Of a stretch of 64,000 nt of DNA, positions 32,454 to 44,699 are shown piece after piece; position 1 is the first letter of the stretch, and every line of letters begins with the position of its first letter. The notes below the pieces were generated by a model. The model made no database searches, had not been told where the DNA came from, and saw only the letters and a list, made by a program, of their open reading frames with translations. Origin of the DNA: Zanthoxylum bungeanum (lineage: Eukaryota > Streptophyta > Magnoliopsida > Sapindales > Rutaceae). The stretch lies in assembly GCA_019454045.1 (NCBI GenBank), contig SKCR01018432.1:1-64000 (forward strand), in the 5' to 3' direction. Made by a program: the position numbers and the translations under genes.

Positions 32454-35400
32454 TGTAGGCATTGCATTTTCGCATGTGAAACCCGATGATGAGCCTCATT
32501 TGGAGGCACTACCTTTTGAGTCATGACAGCCGCGGGAAATGGATATCGGAAGGGGAAATTCATAATAAACAAGCTCACTGTCTTCGTTGGTGCTGCGTTC
32601 GCTACTTCTTCGTTCGAATGGGAACAGATTGCGGGTGTTCGTGTCGAGTTCGAGGAAGCGTTCGAACGGTGTCGGTAATTCTGGTTTTGCTGCTAGCCTC
32701 ACACCCAGCCCATTTAGCTCCCCAAAGCCCATAAAACACATCCCAAATTAAATAAATAAATATAATTTAAACATTAAACATTAAATAAAACATTTAAACC
32801 ATTTACCAATTAAATAAAATATTTACCTAACTTAAACTAAAATCATACCCAAAATTAAAATAAGATATACCTAATTAAAATCAATCATAACCAATTAAAG
32901 CCAATCATATATTTGACATCCTAATCTAATAAGATAATTACCAATATAAAATATTTGTATTCCTAAACCAACACAAATTAAATATTACAACTTCCTAAAA
33001 TAAAATATTTTGTCCCTCAATCTTGTGTATACCTTTCTCATCTCTCCTAATTTGGAAACAAGATCTCTTCCTTGTGAGACAAGGTGAAGCCCTAGCCCTT
33101 CTCTATATAAACAACCCCTAACCCAAGCCATTCTCTTCCTTCACACAAGCCTCCAAAACGCACCCAGCCGGGACATAGATAATTCACACCCAAAACTCTC
33201 TCGAAATCTCTCTAGACTCTCTCTACACACCCGAGACTAAACAAAAGAAAAACACACTTGGCATATACACAAAAAGAGAACAAAAGAGCCCCAACCATCT
33301 CCTCCATAGCCGAAAACCACCTCCGTAAACCCCCCACACATCACCGAAACAGCCACCTACACAGCAGCCCTCCACCACCGAAAATTACCACACAAAAGCC
33401 ACACTGTATTAACACGCCCAAACAGCAGCAAAATCGCCTTAACAGCAGCCCAAATCCTTAAAAAATAGTAACATGAAAACTGCATAGATAATCTTAAAAA
33501 TAATCACATATAATTGCACTAAGAACCCACACAAACTTGGAATAGTTTATTGAAAACGTTAAAACAGGTGGCCCGGGCAGTGAGCAGCAAGACAGAAGCC
33601 GAATAGGAGCAGAACGGAGTTCGAACCGCAAGTAAAACAGCAAAGCAGTGAGCTAGGACGCTGAACCAGTGAACCAGAAAAGTTGCGGAGCTGTACCCCT
33701 TCCGATCTTCGTGAAACGCGAGTCCGAGAGACGGCTTAAAAGGTTAGACCTGAGGGTATCTTTCACACTTGTTTTCTTTTTTCCGCATTATTTATTAAGT
33801 ATTACTTGTATGATTGTCATGTTGGAATGCATGTTGTGGTCTTTGATTAGATAAACATGCATGAATTATGAGATGTAATATGTGTGGGTATTGGATGAAT
33901 GAGAGATGTGTCAACTCTCGCGGTATATCGGATGGAAACCCGGACATAAATTTCATAGCCGATTCCGAATGGACGGTAATATGATCTGTACTCGGGCCAC
34001 AACTCCACGTACCGCTTGGGTAAACGGCACCATCTTTCTTTTGTTGTATTGCTTTTGTTTATTTAGTTTTCTTTACTTGAATTCAATATGTTGTTTAGTT
34101 ATGCATGATTCAACCAAGCGCATGGGCTTAGTGAGTTAGTCCAAAGGTCCTCCATTTGGGAGACAAATAACCGAAAAGGCCACCTTTGTGACACTACTTC
34201 GCCGCGCCGGTTGATGTGTGTTCGGTTGGATGCGAGATACGTTCAATCGGGCATACTTAGTTTGATGTTATTGAGTTTATCTTTTATGTATGGTTCAATC
34301 AAGCGCATGGGCTTAGTAAGTGGAATGAAAGATCCCTTATGGGGATGGGTTAAAACCCGTTACCACGATGCTTTGCCGTGCCGATTGATGTGTGTTCAGA
34401 TTAGATGTAAGATGTGTTCAATCGGGCATACTTGGTTGATATGATTGGTTCTATTCTTGTATGTGTGATGTGACGCGCATGAGCTTAGTATGTTGGTCTA
34501 AAGGTCCCCTCTTTGAGAGATCAAGAGCCCCAAAAGGCCACCTTTACGGCAGTACTTCGCCGCGCCCCCTTTATTTTGTTGCTTATGTATCGCGTCCCAT
34601 TTCATGCATCAGGTCTGTTCCCGTTCGAACGCGTTTACGAACGCAACTCGAACGCACATGATTTTTTTGCCTTATCATGCATCAGGTCTCATTTCCGTTC
34701 GAACGCGTTATCAAACGCCATACGAACGTGAGCATTCTGTTTCGTTTCCGTTCGAACGCGTTACCAAACGCCATACGAACGTGAGCATTCTGTCTCATTT
34801 CCGTTCGAACGCGTTAACAAACGCCATACGAACCTGAGCATTCTGTTTCATTTCCGTTCGAACGCGTTTACGAACGCTACTCGAACGTGAGCATTCTGTT
34901 TCATTTCCGTTCGAACGCGTTTACGAACGCTACACGAACGCGAACACACTGAACTGAGTCATCTTCATTAGATTTCATGCATAGTTTTCCTAGTAGCTAT
35001 CTCCACATGTATAAATACAAATATGTTAATGTATTACCATTCATATGCTTATGTCATGATAACATTTGAGTATTATTTCTTGCGGTATATCGGATGGAAA
35101 CCCAGACGTAAATTCCGTAGCCGATTCCGAATGGACGGTAGTGTGGTCTGTACTTGGGATACAATTCCACGTACCGCTTGGAAAAGTGCCCATATGTGTG
35201 CTTGTATGGTTAATATGTGTGCTTGTGTTTTCCTGAATGTAATATGCAAATGAAGTTGTATGTTCGTTGCTATTTTGATATATGTTAAGCATGCAATTTT
35301 AAACGTGAAATATATGTGAAATGTGTACATAAGTTTTATCTTGAATATGAGAATTTAGAAGCATGATACTCTTGGAAATAAGTGTTACTTAAGCTTGATT

Positions 35401-35607
35401 AAATTATTACATAAATCCTTTCATTACAAGTGACATAAGTAAGGGACCATTCCGAACCCAACGGTTTGAGGTCTTCCCTTGTGAGGGGTGAGTGCAGCCT
35501 TAAATCTTTGTCCCGGTTCACACCGGGTGGCGACTCCATGTTATTTAGTACTTCCCAAACTAGGCCTCGAGCCTAGGAACGGCGTCGCCCAGGTCCTGTT
35601 GTCTACA
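32454..35607 (+). repeat. Element C 3' LTR
   Basis: 3,154 bases, same ends as the 5' LTR and visibly near-identical throughout, with scattered point changes and small indels. This implies a recent insertion. Confidence 0.95.
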
Positions 35608-36769
35608 TTATCGTTATCAACATTGTGTCGATTATGAAGAAACCTTTTACTCTTTGCCATGGTTAAATCCATTTCGATAATGCTTGCTAATGTTGCATGT
35701 TTCATTTATGAAATATGGCAGCTGAACGTCAAAATCGCTTTCCTTAAACGGAAACCTTTGGAGGATGTTTACAACATCCTAACGGTTTTGTCGTACAAAA
35801 CAAGCAAACAAGGTTTGCAGGTTAATTCGATCCATTTATGGATTGAAGCAAGTATTGTGTTCTTGGAACTATCGTTTTGATGTAATCATAATGGTATATG
35901 ATTTAATTCAAACGAAAATGATTCTTGTGTATGTAAGGAGGTTAGTGGGAGCGCACTAACAGTGATTGTCCTATATAATGATGACATATCATTTCTTGGA
36001 AATGAAATTCCCATATTACAATCGGTGAAAGCTTGGCTTTCATGAAAATTCTCCGTAGAATTCTTGGGAGAGACAACCTTTATTCTAGGAATAAAGATCT
36101 ACTGGGATAGATCTAAAAGTTGTTGACACTCTCTGAGAACTCGTACATTGAAAGAAATGTACGCGACCTGGTGTCTCATATGCTTTGAGCATATGTAGTC
36201 ACAATCAGGCCAATCCAAGTGATAGTCACTGGATTGATGTTAAGAACATCCTTGAGTATCTTAGACTAACCAAGGATGCTTTCTTAAAGCTATGAAGAAG
36301 GAGAACTTGAAGTGACTGGGTTCACTGTTGTAAGTTTTCTAACCGATAAAAATGACTATAAGTCGTAATAAAGGTACTATATAGTTTGAATAATGGAACA
36401 GTGAGCTGGAAATCTTCCAAGCAAGATACTGTTACCGAATAAACAACACAAGCAGAATATTGCTGCAGCTGAGGCAACAATAGAAGCACTTTGGATCTAA
36501 ATAATCCTAATTGGATTAGGAATAGTTCTGTTAGCAGCTGAGCTAGGCTACAGCACAGGCTAAAGAATTAATGGTCTCATCAACGATTCGAGTATATACT
36601 TCAACTATTCATCTGATTCGTTCGAATCATACATCGTGGCGATGTGATGATCGAATAAATCGCATCAGATGATAACATTTCAAATCCGCTGACGAAAGCA
36701 GTTTCTCAGCATAAGTTTGAGTGAACCGTACATAGTTCAAGTGTAGCACACTTGAGTGATTGGCTATAG
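35608..36769 (+). pseudogene. Element B reverse transcriptase (rest) and RNase H
   Basis: Continues the frame cut at 24858: YQHCVDYEETF, MVKSISIMLANVACF, EIWQLNVKIAFLKRKPLEDVY (about 35640-35770), then decayed pieces such as HWIDVKNILEYLRLTKDAF near 36225 and an RNase H end with DDNISNPLTKAVSQHKFE near 36670-36720. Stops are frequent. Confidence 0.88.
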
Positions 36770-36783
36770 GCCAAATGGGAGAT
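36770..36783 (+). promoter_or_regulatory. Element B polypurine tract
   Basis: GGCCAAATGGGAGAT adjoins the 3' LTR start TGTTGGAC. Confidence 0.85.
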
Positions 36784-38376
36784 TGTTGGACAATTATGAT
36801 CCATAACATCACTATTTGTACAGAACATGGTGTTGTTGTACAAATTAACTATGTGACAAATGAAATTGCTCTTTTATCATTTGTAATTAGATTACCGGGA
36901 TATATAAATGATAAAAGTCCATATGATTAGTTCCGGATTGATAAGATATGAGACAGTATCAATCCATGAAGTTTAATCATTAAAACATCCCTAGTCGGAG
37001 TATTATCGAGATTGGACATCGATAATGTGGAATAGACTAGTATTGCACTTGTGCGTGTTATGGGAGCATAACAACATAGTTCTCATATATTTGGGTATTG
37101 GATACTCATGCAAGTGTAATAGGAGGTTGTGTTTACCGATGGTACGGAAACAGCTTCGCTCTGGATAGACCCCTCGGAATTTCATTGGTAGTATGACTAT
37201 GTGTCTATGGAAGTCCGAATCAGGGTAGGTGTATTTGGTCTTAACCTGAGACTTGCACCGCTACTACTTGCGACAATAAATATACTTTGGTTTTGGTCAT
37301 CCAGGGCTTTAACCGGTTTTATGTACGCCTCTTTTAGGTATATTGAGAATCGTAGTGTATTGGGTGTGATGTCAAGATGGAAGTATCACTCCAGTCATAT
37401 GGAGATTATGATCACGTATGATATGGAACTGGTGCTCTTATATGCTGCAACTATCGGGATATTATGACTAGGTCATGTTTATCCGATTATAGAGACTAGT
37501 TATCAGAGATCCGATATGTGCTTCGTACGGGGCAGACACAATTCCAGCCCCAGGCCTAGCACGTGACATCCGATACTGGATAGCAAAACGAAATACTATG
37601 TATACTACGCCTGATATAGATTACATATTCCTTTAAGAATATTTCTGGAGAATTGGGTAGGCACGGTGCTTTGCTATAAGCCAACCATGTCTTTTAAATC
37701 GGTAAAAACGTAGTACTAGGTACGTACGTGTTCGGATAGTCCGATGACCGGATTTATTGCCAACATATCCGGGGATCTCATGGGTCGCTTCCCGAAGATT
37801 CACCGATGACGTATGACTCGCACATTATTAATCTGGGATTAATTAGTAGAGAGAGAAAATTAATCTAGGATTAATTATAGAGATATTTTATCTGGGATAA
37901 AATACTATTTAAAGAGAGAGAACGATTAATTTGGAATTAATCGATAAAATAATATATTCGATATATTAAATGAAATTAGATTTTGACGCGGAATTAAAAT
38001 TAGATTTTAATTCGGGCGAACGAGTTAATTTAGAATTAATTCGCTAGCGACGTGAATAGTAATTTTGCTAGGCATAATTATTTAATTAAATTTGATTTAA
38101 TTACGTCGCAACGGAAAATTCGTTAATTCGGAATTAGCAAACCCGAGCCCAGGAGTGTTTGCGGGCCCACTCGCATTTCGAATCAAGTGGGGCCCACAAG
38201 TCACATCACGCATCACATCATTAGTCATTCTAGTGATGTAAGTCATATCAACTTTGAGTGATGTGATGGTTGTCACTTGTGAGTGATGTGAGGTGATTGA
38301 AAGGCTTTAATTGCATTGTACAATTTTTGGAAAATGAGATATGTATTCGATTTATGAAATCAAACACAACACACAC
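36784..38376 (+). repeat. Element B 3' LTR, first part
   Basis: Matches 18087 onward. The triloop chain recurs at about 37826-38140. It is interrupted at 38377 by a solo LTR and resumes at 40371. Confidence 0.95.
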
Positions 38377-40365
38377 TGTTGGACAGTTATGACCAATAGC
38401 GTCACTATTTGTACAGATCATGGTGTTGTTGTACAAATTAACTATGTGACAAGGAGATTGCGCTCTTATCATTTGTGATCAGATCACCTAGATGTATAAA
38501 TGATAGGAGGTCCCTATGATTAGTTCCTGCATTGAGATGATATGAGACAGTATCAGTCCTCGAAGGATTAACCATTAAATATCCCTAGTCGTAGTATTAT
38601 CGAGACTGGACATCGATAATGCGGAATAGACTAGTATTGCACTTGTGCGCGTTGTGGGAGCACAACGACATAGTTCTCATATATTTAAGTATTGGATACT
38701 TATGCAAGTGTGATAGGAGGTTGTGTTTACCGATGGTACGGAAACAACTTCACTCTGGATAGACCCCTCAGAATTCCATTGGTAGTATGACTATGTGTCT
38801 ATGGAAGTCCGATATCAGGGTAGGTGTATTTGGTCTTAACCTGAGACTTGCATCGCTAATACTTACGACAATCGGTATGCTTTAGTTTTGGTCGTCCAGG
38901 GCTTTAACCGGTTCTGTGTACGCCTCTGCTGGGTATATTGAGAATCGTAGTGTATTGGGTGTGATGTCAAGACGGAAGTATCACTCCAGTCATAGTGGGG
39001 ATGATGTCACGTAAGATACGGTACTTGTGCTCTTAAGTACTGCAGTCATCGGGATATTATGACTAGGTCATGTATATCCGATAATAGAGACTAGTTACTA
39101 GACATCCGACATGTGCTTCGTACGGGGCAGACACAGTTCCAGCCCCAGGCCTAGCACGTGACAATCTGATACTGGATCGCAATACGCAATACTACGTATA
39201 CTACGCCTGACATAGATCATATATTCCAGTAAAAATATTTCTGGAGAATTGGGTAGGCACGGTGCTTTGCTAGAAGCCAACCATGTCTTGTAAATCGGTA
39301 AGCATGTGGTACGAGGTACGCACGTATTCGGATAATCCGATGACCGTATTTACTGCCAACATATCCAGGGATCTCTTGGGTCGCTTCCCAAAGATTCACC
39401 GATGACAGTTGATTTAAATTAGAATTAATCTGGGATTAATTAAGAGAGAGAACTAATCTGGGATTAATTAAGATGGAGAAAATTAATCTGGGATTAATTG
39501 AGGTATTATTTAATCTGGGATTAAATGTGTTCGGAGGAGAGAGAACGCGATTAATTTGGAATTAATCGGTAAAATAAATTTAATAGTTAAATTTGATTTT
39601 TCTATTTAATTTATTCGTATGGGCTAAAATTAATATATCGGATATATTAATATGAATTGGATTTCATTACGAAATTAAAGTTGGACTTTAATGCGAATGA
39701 ACGAATTAATTTAGAATTAATTCGTAGACGACGTTCGTAATATATTTGCGAGGCATCGTTATTTAATTAAATTAGATTTAATTATTTAGCGACGAAAGTT
39801 CGTTTAATCGGATTAAACGGAACCGCACCGCGGCAAATGTTCGTAGAGACATTTTGAGTTTTGAATTCAAAATGGTGGGGCCCACTTCACACATGTCACA
39901 CATGTGAAGTGGTGGTTGGAAAGTGGTTGGCATTTATGCCAAAACCACTTACTTTCCAACCACTTGGTTTAGGTGAAACCAAATTACCCCAACTACATGG
40001 TTTTGGTGAAAAGGGTAAAAACCCTTAAACAAAACCCAAGCCCTCTCTCTTCACACTTGTGTAACACATCTTTTGAAAAATGAAAAACCCTAATACACAA
40101 GGCATATGGGCGTGAATGGCCTTCTTCCTTCTCTTTGATTTTGTGGCAAAATCAACAAAGCTAGCACTTGGAGAAATCAACTAAAGTGATAGGGAAACTA
40201 CTTCAAGAGTTGGAATCATCACTTAAAGCTTGGATCTTGGAGATCTCTTCTCAAAATTTTAAAGCTCAAATCCGTTCATTATAAGTATATTCCGCAACTT
40301 ATTTTGAATTTATGAACACCTTTACATGCTTATTAGATCATTCGCATGTTCTAGGAACACTAACA
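38377..40365 (+). mobile_element. Solo LTR of a B-like subfamily
   Basis: 1,989 bases, TGTTGGACAGTTATGACC to GGAACACTAACA, with a perfect target duplication CACAC (38372-38376 and 40366-40370). No internal region remains, so it arose by LTR-LTR recombination. Its triloop chain (39404-39740) has an extra TGG unit and several compensated stem changes relative to element B. Confidence 0.95.
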
Positions 40366-40370
40366 CACAC

Positions 40371-40777
40371 AACTTCATCTTCTCCCTCTCTCTCCTTCAA
40401 CATTCGGCCAAGGGCCATTTTTTCTTCTCTCAAATTTCTCTCATTGCCGTGAGATACAAGAAGCTTTAGAAAGATTTGTGGCAAATTTTCAATGATGCTA
40501 GCACATCCAATGAGTCAAACAAAGGTGATAGGGAAACTCATTCATGAGCATGGAATCTCAAATCAAAGCTTGGAGCTTGGAGGACATCCATGGAGGAGCA
40601 TGACCGAAACTTCAAGGAGCACAAAAGGGCTTGGCCGAGAGCTTCAATGAAGAAGAAAGTTTTGTTGTTCCTCGCATCACAAAAGCCGATCAAAGTGAGT
40701 ATTCCGCAACTTTACTTTATTGTATTCACATATTTTCATTGCTTAATTTGATCTTGGGATAACCTAGAAACACAACA
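40371..40777 (+). repeat. Element B 3' LTR, second part
   Basis: Continues the LTR from AACTTCATCTTCTCC to AACACAACA, matching 19681-20088. GCCCA follows as the outer target duplication. Confidence 0.94.
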
Positions 40778-40854
40778 GCCCACTCATAATTTGTATAGTT
40801 GCCTAGATATGGAAAAATCATTGGTACTGAAATTATCTTGAGTGGAAATTGATA

Positions 40855-41122
40855 AAGGCTATCTCCAGACTTTGAGAGCTGGGTTCTCCAAAAAGCCACA
40901 AGAAAATGATTCCCAGCCTGCCCTCATCCTCATGCACTTCTACTATTTATACTAAGTGATAATTGCTTGTAACCGAATACCACCTCAGCCGCTTCTTTGC
41001 ACTAGCTACTGCCCTCATTCTTCATGCAGGGCCCTTGATCAGGTGTTGCTGCAACAGATTCATTTCTGGGAAAGACTCTTTTGCCCATACTTTTATAAAC
41101 CTTGATGCCAGCAAATCTATCA
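40855..41122 (-). repeat. Gypsy D 3' LTR, truncated
   Basis: Matches 50840-51101 of the D 5' LTR. On the minus strand it starts TGATAGATTTGC beside the purine tract. The outer part of about 200 bases is missing: left of 40855 the sequence no longer matches D and seems to belong to the copia F flank. Confidence 0.85.
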
Positions 41123-41136
41123 TTACCCCTCCCTTC
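41123..41136 (-). promoter_or_regulatory. Gypsy D polypurine tract
   Basis: Minus strand AAGGGAGGGGTAA adjoins the LTR start. Confidence 0.8.
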
Positions 41137-41298
41137 GGGTTCAACCTTATCCTCGAGGTGAAAAGATGGGAATAAATCAGAAAGTAATGCCAATGGCTCC
41201 CAAGTGGCCTCAAACTCTGGAAGACCAGCCCATTTAACTAATAGCTCTGAAACCCATTGGGAGTTCACCCGAGACTGCAAAATAAGTTCAGGTTGAAC
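41137..41298 (-). pseudogene. Gypsy D integrase chromodomain
   Basis: The minus-strand frame contains ILQSRVNSQWVSELLVKWAG, then a PEFEATWEPL block and FPSFHLEDKV. This is the C-terminal chromodomain of plant chromovirus integrases (LVKW and ATWE motifs), which in that group steers insertion to particular chromatin. It is cut off from the catalytic integrase at 44700-47491 by foreign sequence starting at 41299. Confidence 0.88.
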
Positions 41299-41993
41299 GT
41301 GTTTAATTATTGAACAGATCATTTATGAGGTTCCATAGTGGCTTAGGGATTGGTGAATGACGATATGGGCACTTTGGGAATTGGAATTTTAAAAAAATAC
41401 TATTCACGTGAATAGTAACGCGTGAATAGTACTGTGTGAATAGTAAATTTTTTTTTTATTTAATTTTGTTATTTGTTTTGAATTCCAATTTGGCCCAAAC
41501 TCTTATTAGGGTTTTATAATCTCATTAAACCACTAAATTAAGATCCAATGGCTAAGATTAAATTGACTTTTATCCCATATCGGATTCTTAATTAATTTTG
41601 CTGTCTTTGGAGCACTATATAAACCCAAAGAATTCTTCATAAATTTTTGCACCAAACCTTTCAAATCTTGGGTTTATATAAGTGAGCAACTCTAAAGTTT
41701 TAAGAGTAAGCCATTGATTTTGAGGATCCTTAAGTCTAATTGACTAAAGGAACCTCGAGTTAAAAGTTTTGAGGTATTTGCGTAGGCTAGCACCAAGGGC
41801 AAAATACCCGTGCACTCAAGGCGTAGTCTTGCCGTTGAGTTTTGGCTTTGGTGTGTGCATCTTTGGAGGCCACACACTTGGGTGGCTCTTTGGAACGTGG
41901 AAGAGCTTGCTGAGTTCGAGAAAAGCTTGTAGATTGGAGGGAAGACTGGAGGAGTCTAGGGTTCAAGTAAGACTTTTTATTTCTTTATTTTAA
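41299..41993 (+). repeat. Inverted fragment of copia F-type LTR
   Basis: About 0.7 kb matching the inside of the F 3' LTR (about 10130-10860) in opposite orientation, including the TATA region (ACTATATAAACCC near 41617) and the donor-like TTCAAGTAAG. Both LTR ends are missing. It joins a gypsy chromodomain on one side and a copia integrase/RT fragment on the other. Confidence 0.88.
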
Positions 41994-43250
41994 TTAGATG
42001 GAATCAATCTCACTATTGATAGCCTCTTTCCACAAAGGTGCCTCCAACGAAGACATTGATTCTTTATAGCTTTGAGGCTCATTTTCAATTGCCTCAACAT
42101 TTTTATGTTGATCTGACTCTTGGTCAACCTGATCACTGTCTTTGACAGTATCAATAGTTCTTTTGAGAGACTCTGTTCTTTGTCTTTCCTTACAAGGAAA
42201 TGTCTCTTCAAAAAATCTCGCATTCCTTGACTTAATTATAATATTCGGATTGATGTCAGGAAGATCAGACTTGTGTTCCAAGAATCGATACGCACTACTG
42301 TTGCGAGCATATCCAATGATTATACAATCAACAGTTTTGGGTCATATTCTAACCTTCTTAGGTTTAGGAACCATTACTTTGGCAAGACACCCCCACACTT
42401 TCAGATATTTATAGGAAGGTATGTGACATTTCCACAACTCATATGGTGTCTTGTCCAATCTTCTGTGAGGTAGCTTGTTCAAAATGTAGTTGGCGAAAAG
42501 CAAGGCTTCCCCCCACAAGTTCTGGGGTAGACCATAGCTCGTCAACATGCCATTCATCATTTCCTTCAAAGTTCGGTTTTTGCGCTCAGCAGTCCCGTTT
42601 TGTTGAGGCAAATAAGGAGCATTAGTTTCGTGAATAATTTCATTATTGGAACAATATTCACCAAATGGTGACACATATTCACCACCTCTATCACTCCTGA
42701 TTCTTTTGATTATCTTGCCAATTTGATTTTCAACTTCGTTCTTATAGTGTATAAAGCTCTCAATAGCTTCATCTTTGCTCCTCAGCAAATTCACATAATA
42801 GAATCTTATTTTATCATCGATAAAAGTGACAAAGTACTTTTTACCGCCTCTTGTTTGCACAATATTCATATCACACACATCAGAGTGTACAAGTTCCAAG
42901 GGTTCAGAACTTCGTTCTATGGAATGAAATGATGTTCTTTGCATTTTTGCTTCAACACATGCCTCATATTTATGTTGGTTATCAATTGTAAATTTAGGTA
43001 TAAGGTCCATGTTAATTAATTTACGCATTATATCATAATTAACATGTCCTAACCTCTCATGCCATACATTTTATGACTCAATAATATAAGCGAAAGTTAT
43101 AGCTTTATTATTAGCACTGTTTCGATTGACAGTCATTACATTGAACTTGAAAAGGCCCTCGGTGAGGTATCATTTTCCTACATAAACATCATTCTTGGTC
43201 AATTGGTTGTAGTTATATTGATTTGATAATACTACCCGAAAATAAAATTG
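41994..43250 (-). pseudogene. Copia integrase and start of RT (G-type)
   Basis: Minus strand, mostly one frame. It has the zinc-binding start WHERLGHVNYDIMRKL, then EACVEAKMQR, the catalytic core LELVHSDVCDMN (first Asp), FVTFIDDKIRFYYV, IRSDRGGEYVS (second Asp) and YLPQQNGTAERKNRT (catalytic Glu), LWGEALLFANYILNKLP, YELWKCHIPSYKYLKVWGC, a linker, and WKEAINSEIDSI where it stops abruptly at 41994. All three catalytic residues are kept. It is the same type as copia G at 8802-9940 and lacks exactly the downstream part that G still has. Confidence 0.92.
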
Positions 43251-44699
43251 ATAAAATTGAAATGACAACCTGCATTAACAGCTTGGTTTTGACTTTTTTT
43301 TTTAATTTCTCTCAAGAATTTAAAGGTAAAAATATATAAAATTTTAAATGTGTAGATTTTGCATCGTGGTGGATTCGTGACCCTTAAAATTTCTAACATG
43401 GCAGGTTTGGAAGGAAATCTGAGGCCGTGACAATCATCGAGGGTTTAAAAAATATTTCTCTCGCATGTAATTAAATATAGATATATTTAATCAAATGTTA
43501 GTTAGAATTGATATTTTTAGAATCGGATATGTGATTGAATTATTGATCTAAAAAAATTTAATGCGTCAGTGGTTCGACTGGTTGAAACGTTCCGAAAAAA
43601 TCGGTAGAACCGACCTACATCATATATAATTTCACTAATTAAAAATTATAAAAAAATATTAAATTTTAATTTATTGGATTGGTTAATAACCGAATTAACC
43701 ATAACCGACCGAAATATAATGGTTAATTGGTTAATGGTTATGTGTCATAAATTGGTTAAATCGGTCACACTTTTATTTAACCGAAAATTTCGGTTACGGT
43801 TAAAAAATCAAGGATTAACCGACCGAACCGACCGATGCACACCCCTAGGCATCATTTTTCTTTTTCTTGTCTTTGTCCTGAGATTTTTTGTTTCTGCAGT
43901 CCTTTATCATTAGAAGCCAGTGGCAAAAGCATCCTAAATTCCGAATCTCATTCATCTATTCAGACTTCCGAAACTAATCCTAAATTTATAATCTTGATAA
44001 AAAAAAAAATTATCCCAAATTCAAATCAAATTTTTAATAAAAATGAAATTATGTGAATATGAAATTGATGGAGCAAAAAGGTTGGATCAATCCCCTGTCA
44101 ATATCATTCATTGATGACAGCCCATGAATCCCAAATGGATGCCGATTTTAAAAACATTACAGACAGGTCCTACCTTAGGGTTGGCAGATTCGGTGAAGCT
44201 TTTTATTTTGTTCATGCCAAGCATCAAAGCAGCATAAAAGAGAGAAAAGAAGAATACGACAACATCATATGAATGAATGAATGAATGAATGAATAAAAGG
44301 AGAAAAAAAAAAGGAAAAGGAAAAGGAATAAACCAAAATAAAGAAGCTTTTCCCTTTTAATAATTATTTATGTAGGGGTAATATGATCAAGATTCCTGAG
44401 GTTACATTATTTATCAAGTAAGGACCTATTTTCTATTTTTTATCAATTAAGTCTTATTTCCTTCATTTAAAAAAAAAACAATATATATATATATATACTA
44501 ATACAATAATAAGCGCATAACATACATTGAGATCAATTTACAATCAATTCAATATAATATCATAAACAGTTGGAAAACCTTTAAAATACTAATGACGTGC
44601 AAAGAGAAAACAAATGTATCTTCAAAAAATGTCTACAACTATGACGTACACACTAACTTCAGTGTAAGAAGAAAAAAAGGAAGGTGAAGGAAGTATTCA
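43251..44699. other. AT-rich spacer with simple repeats
   Basis: No gene seen. Contents: AACCGACCGAACCGACCG-type repeats ending ATGCACACCCCTAGG (43680-43855), a GAAT microsatellite (44272-44295), a GGAAAA run (44310-44330) and an AT run (44480-44497). It may be part of the sequence that broke gypsy D. Confidence 0.5.

Larger units (their letters stand above)
24859..35607 (+). mobile_element. Gypsy element C, gag-only (non-autonomous)
   Basis: Two near-identical LTRs of about 3.15 kb bracket a primer site, a leader with repeats, one intact gag and two arrays of short tandem repeats, but no protease, reverse transcriptase or integrase. It splits element B's reverse transcriptase. The flanks GTATC (24854-24858) and TTATC (35608-35612) look like a target duplication with one change. 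The host frame resumes as YQHCVDYEETF. The gag type suggests the Tat/Ogre side of Ty3/gypsy. Confidence 0.93.
18087..40777 (+). mobile_element. Copia element B with nested insertions
   Basis: It is flanked by a perfect 5-base target duplication GCCCA (18082-18086 and 40778-40782). Parts: 5' LTR 18087-20088, primer site, long hairpin-rich leader, gag, protease, integrase and start of reverse transcriptase to 24858, gypsy C 24859-35607, rest of reverse transcriptase and RNase H, polypurine tract, and 3' LTR 36784-40777 split by a solo LTR. Without the insertions it is about 10 kb. Confidence 0.93.

Noticed and set aside
43680..43855. Terminal inverted repeat of a DNA transposon (ATGCACACCCCTAGG end)
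   Set aside because: The end resembles common plant transposon ends, but no matching inverted end was found to the left.
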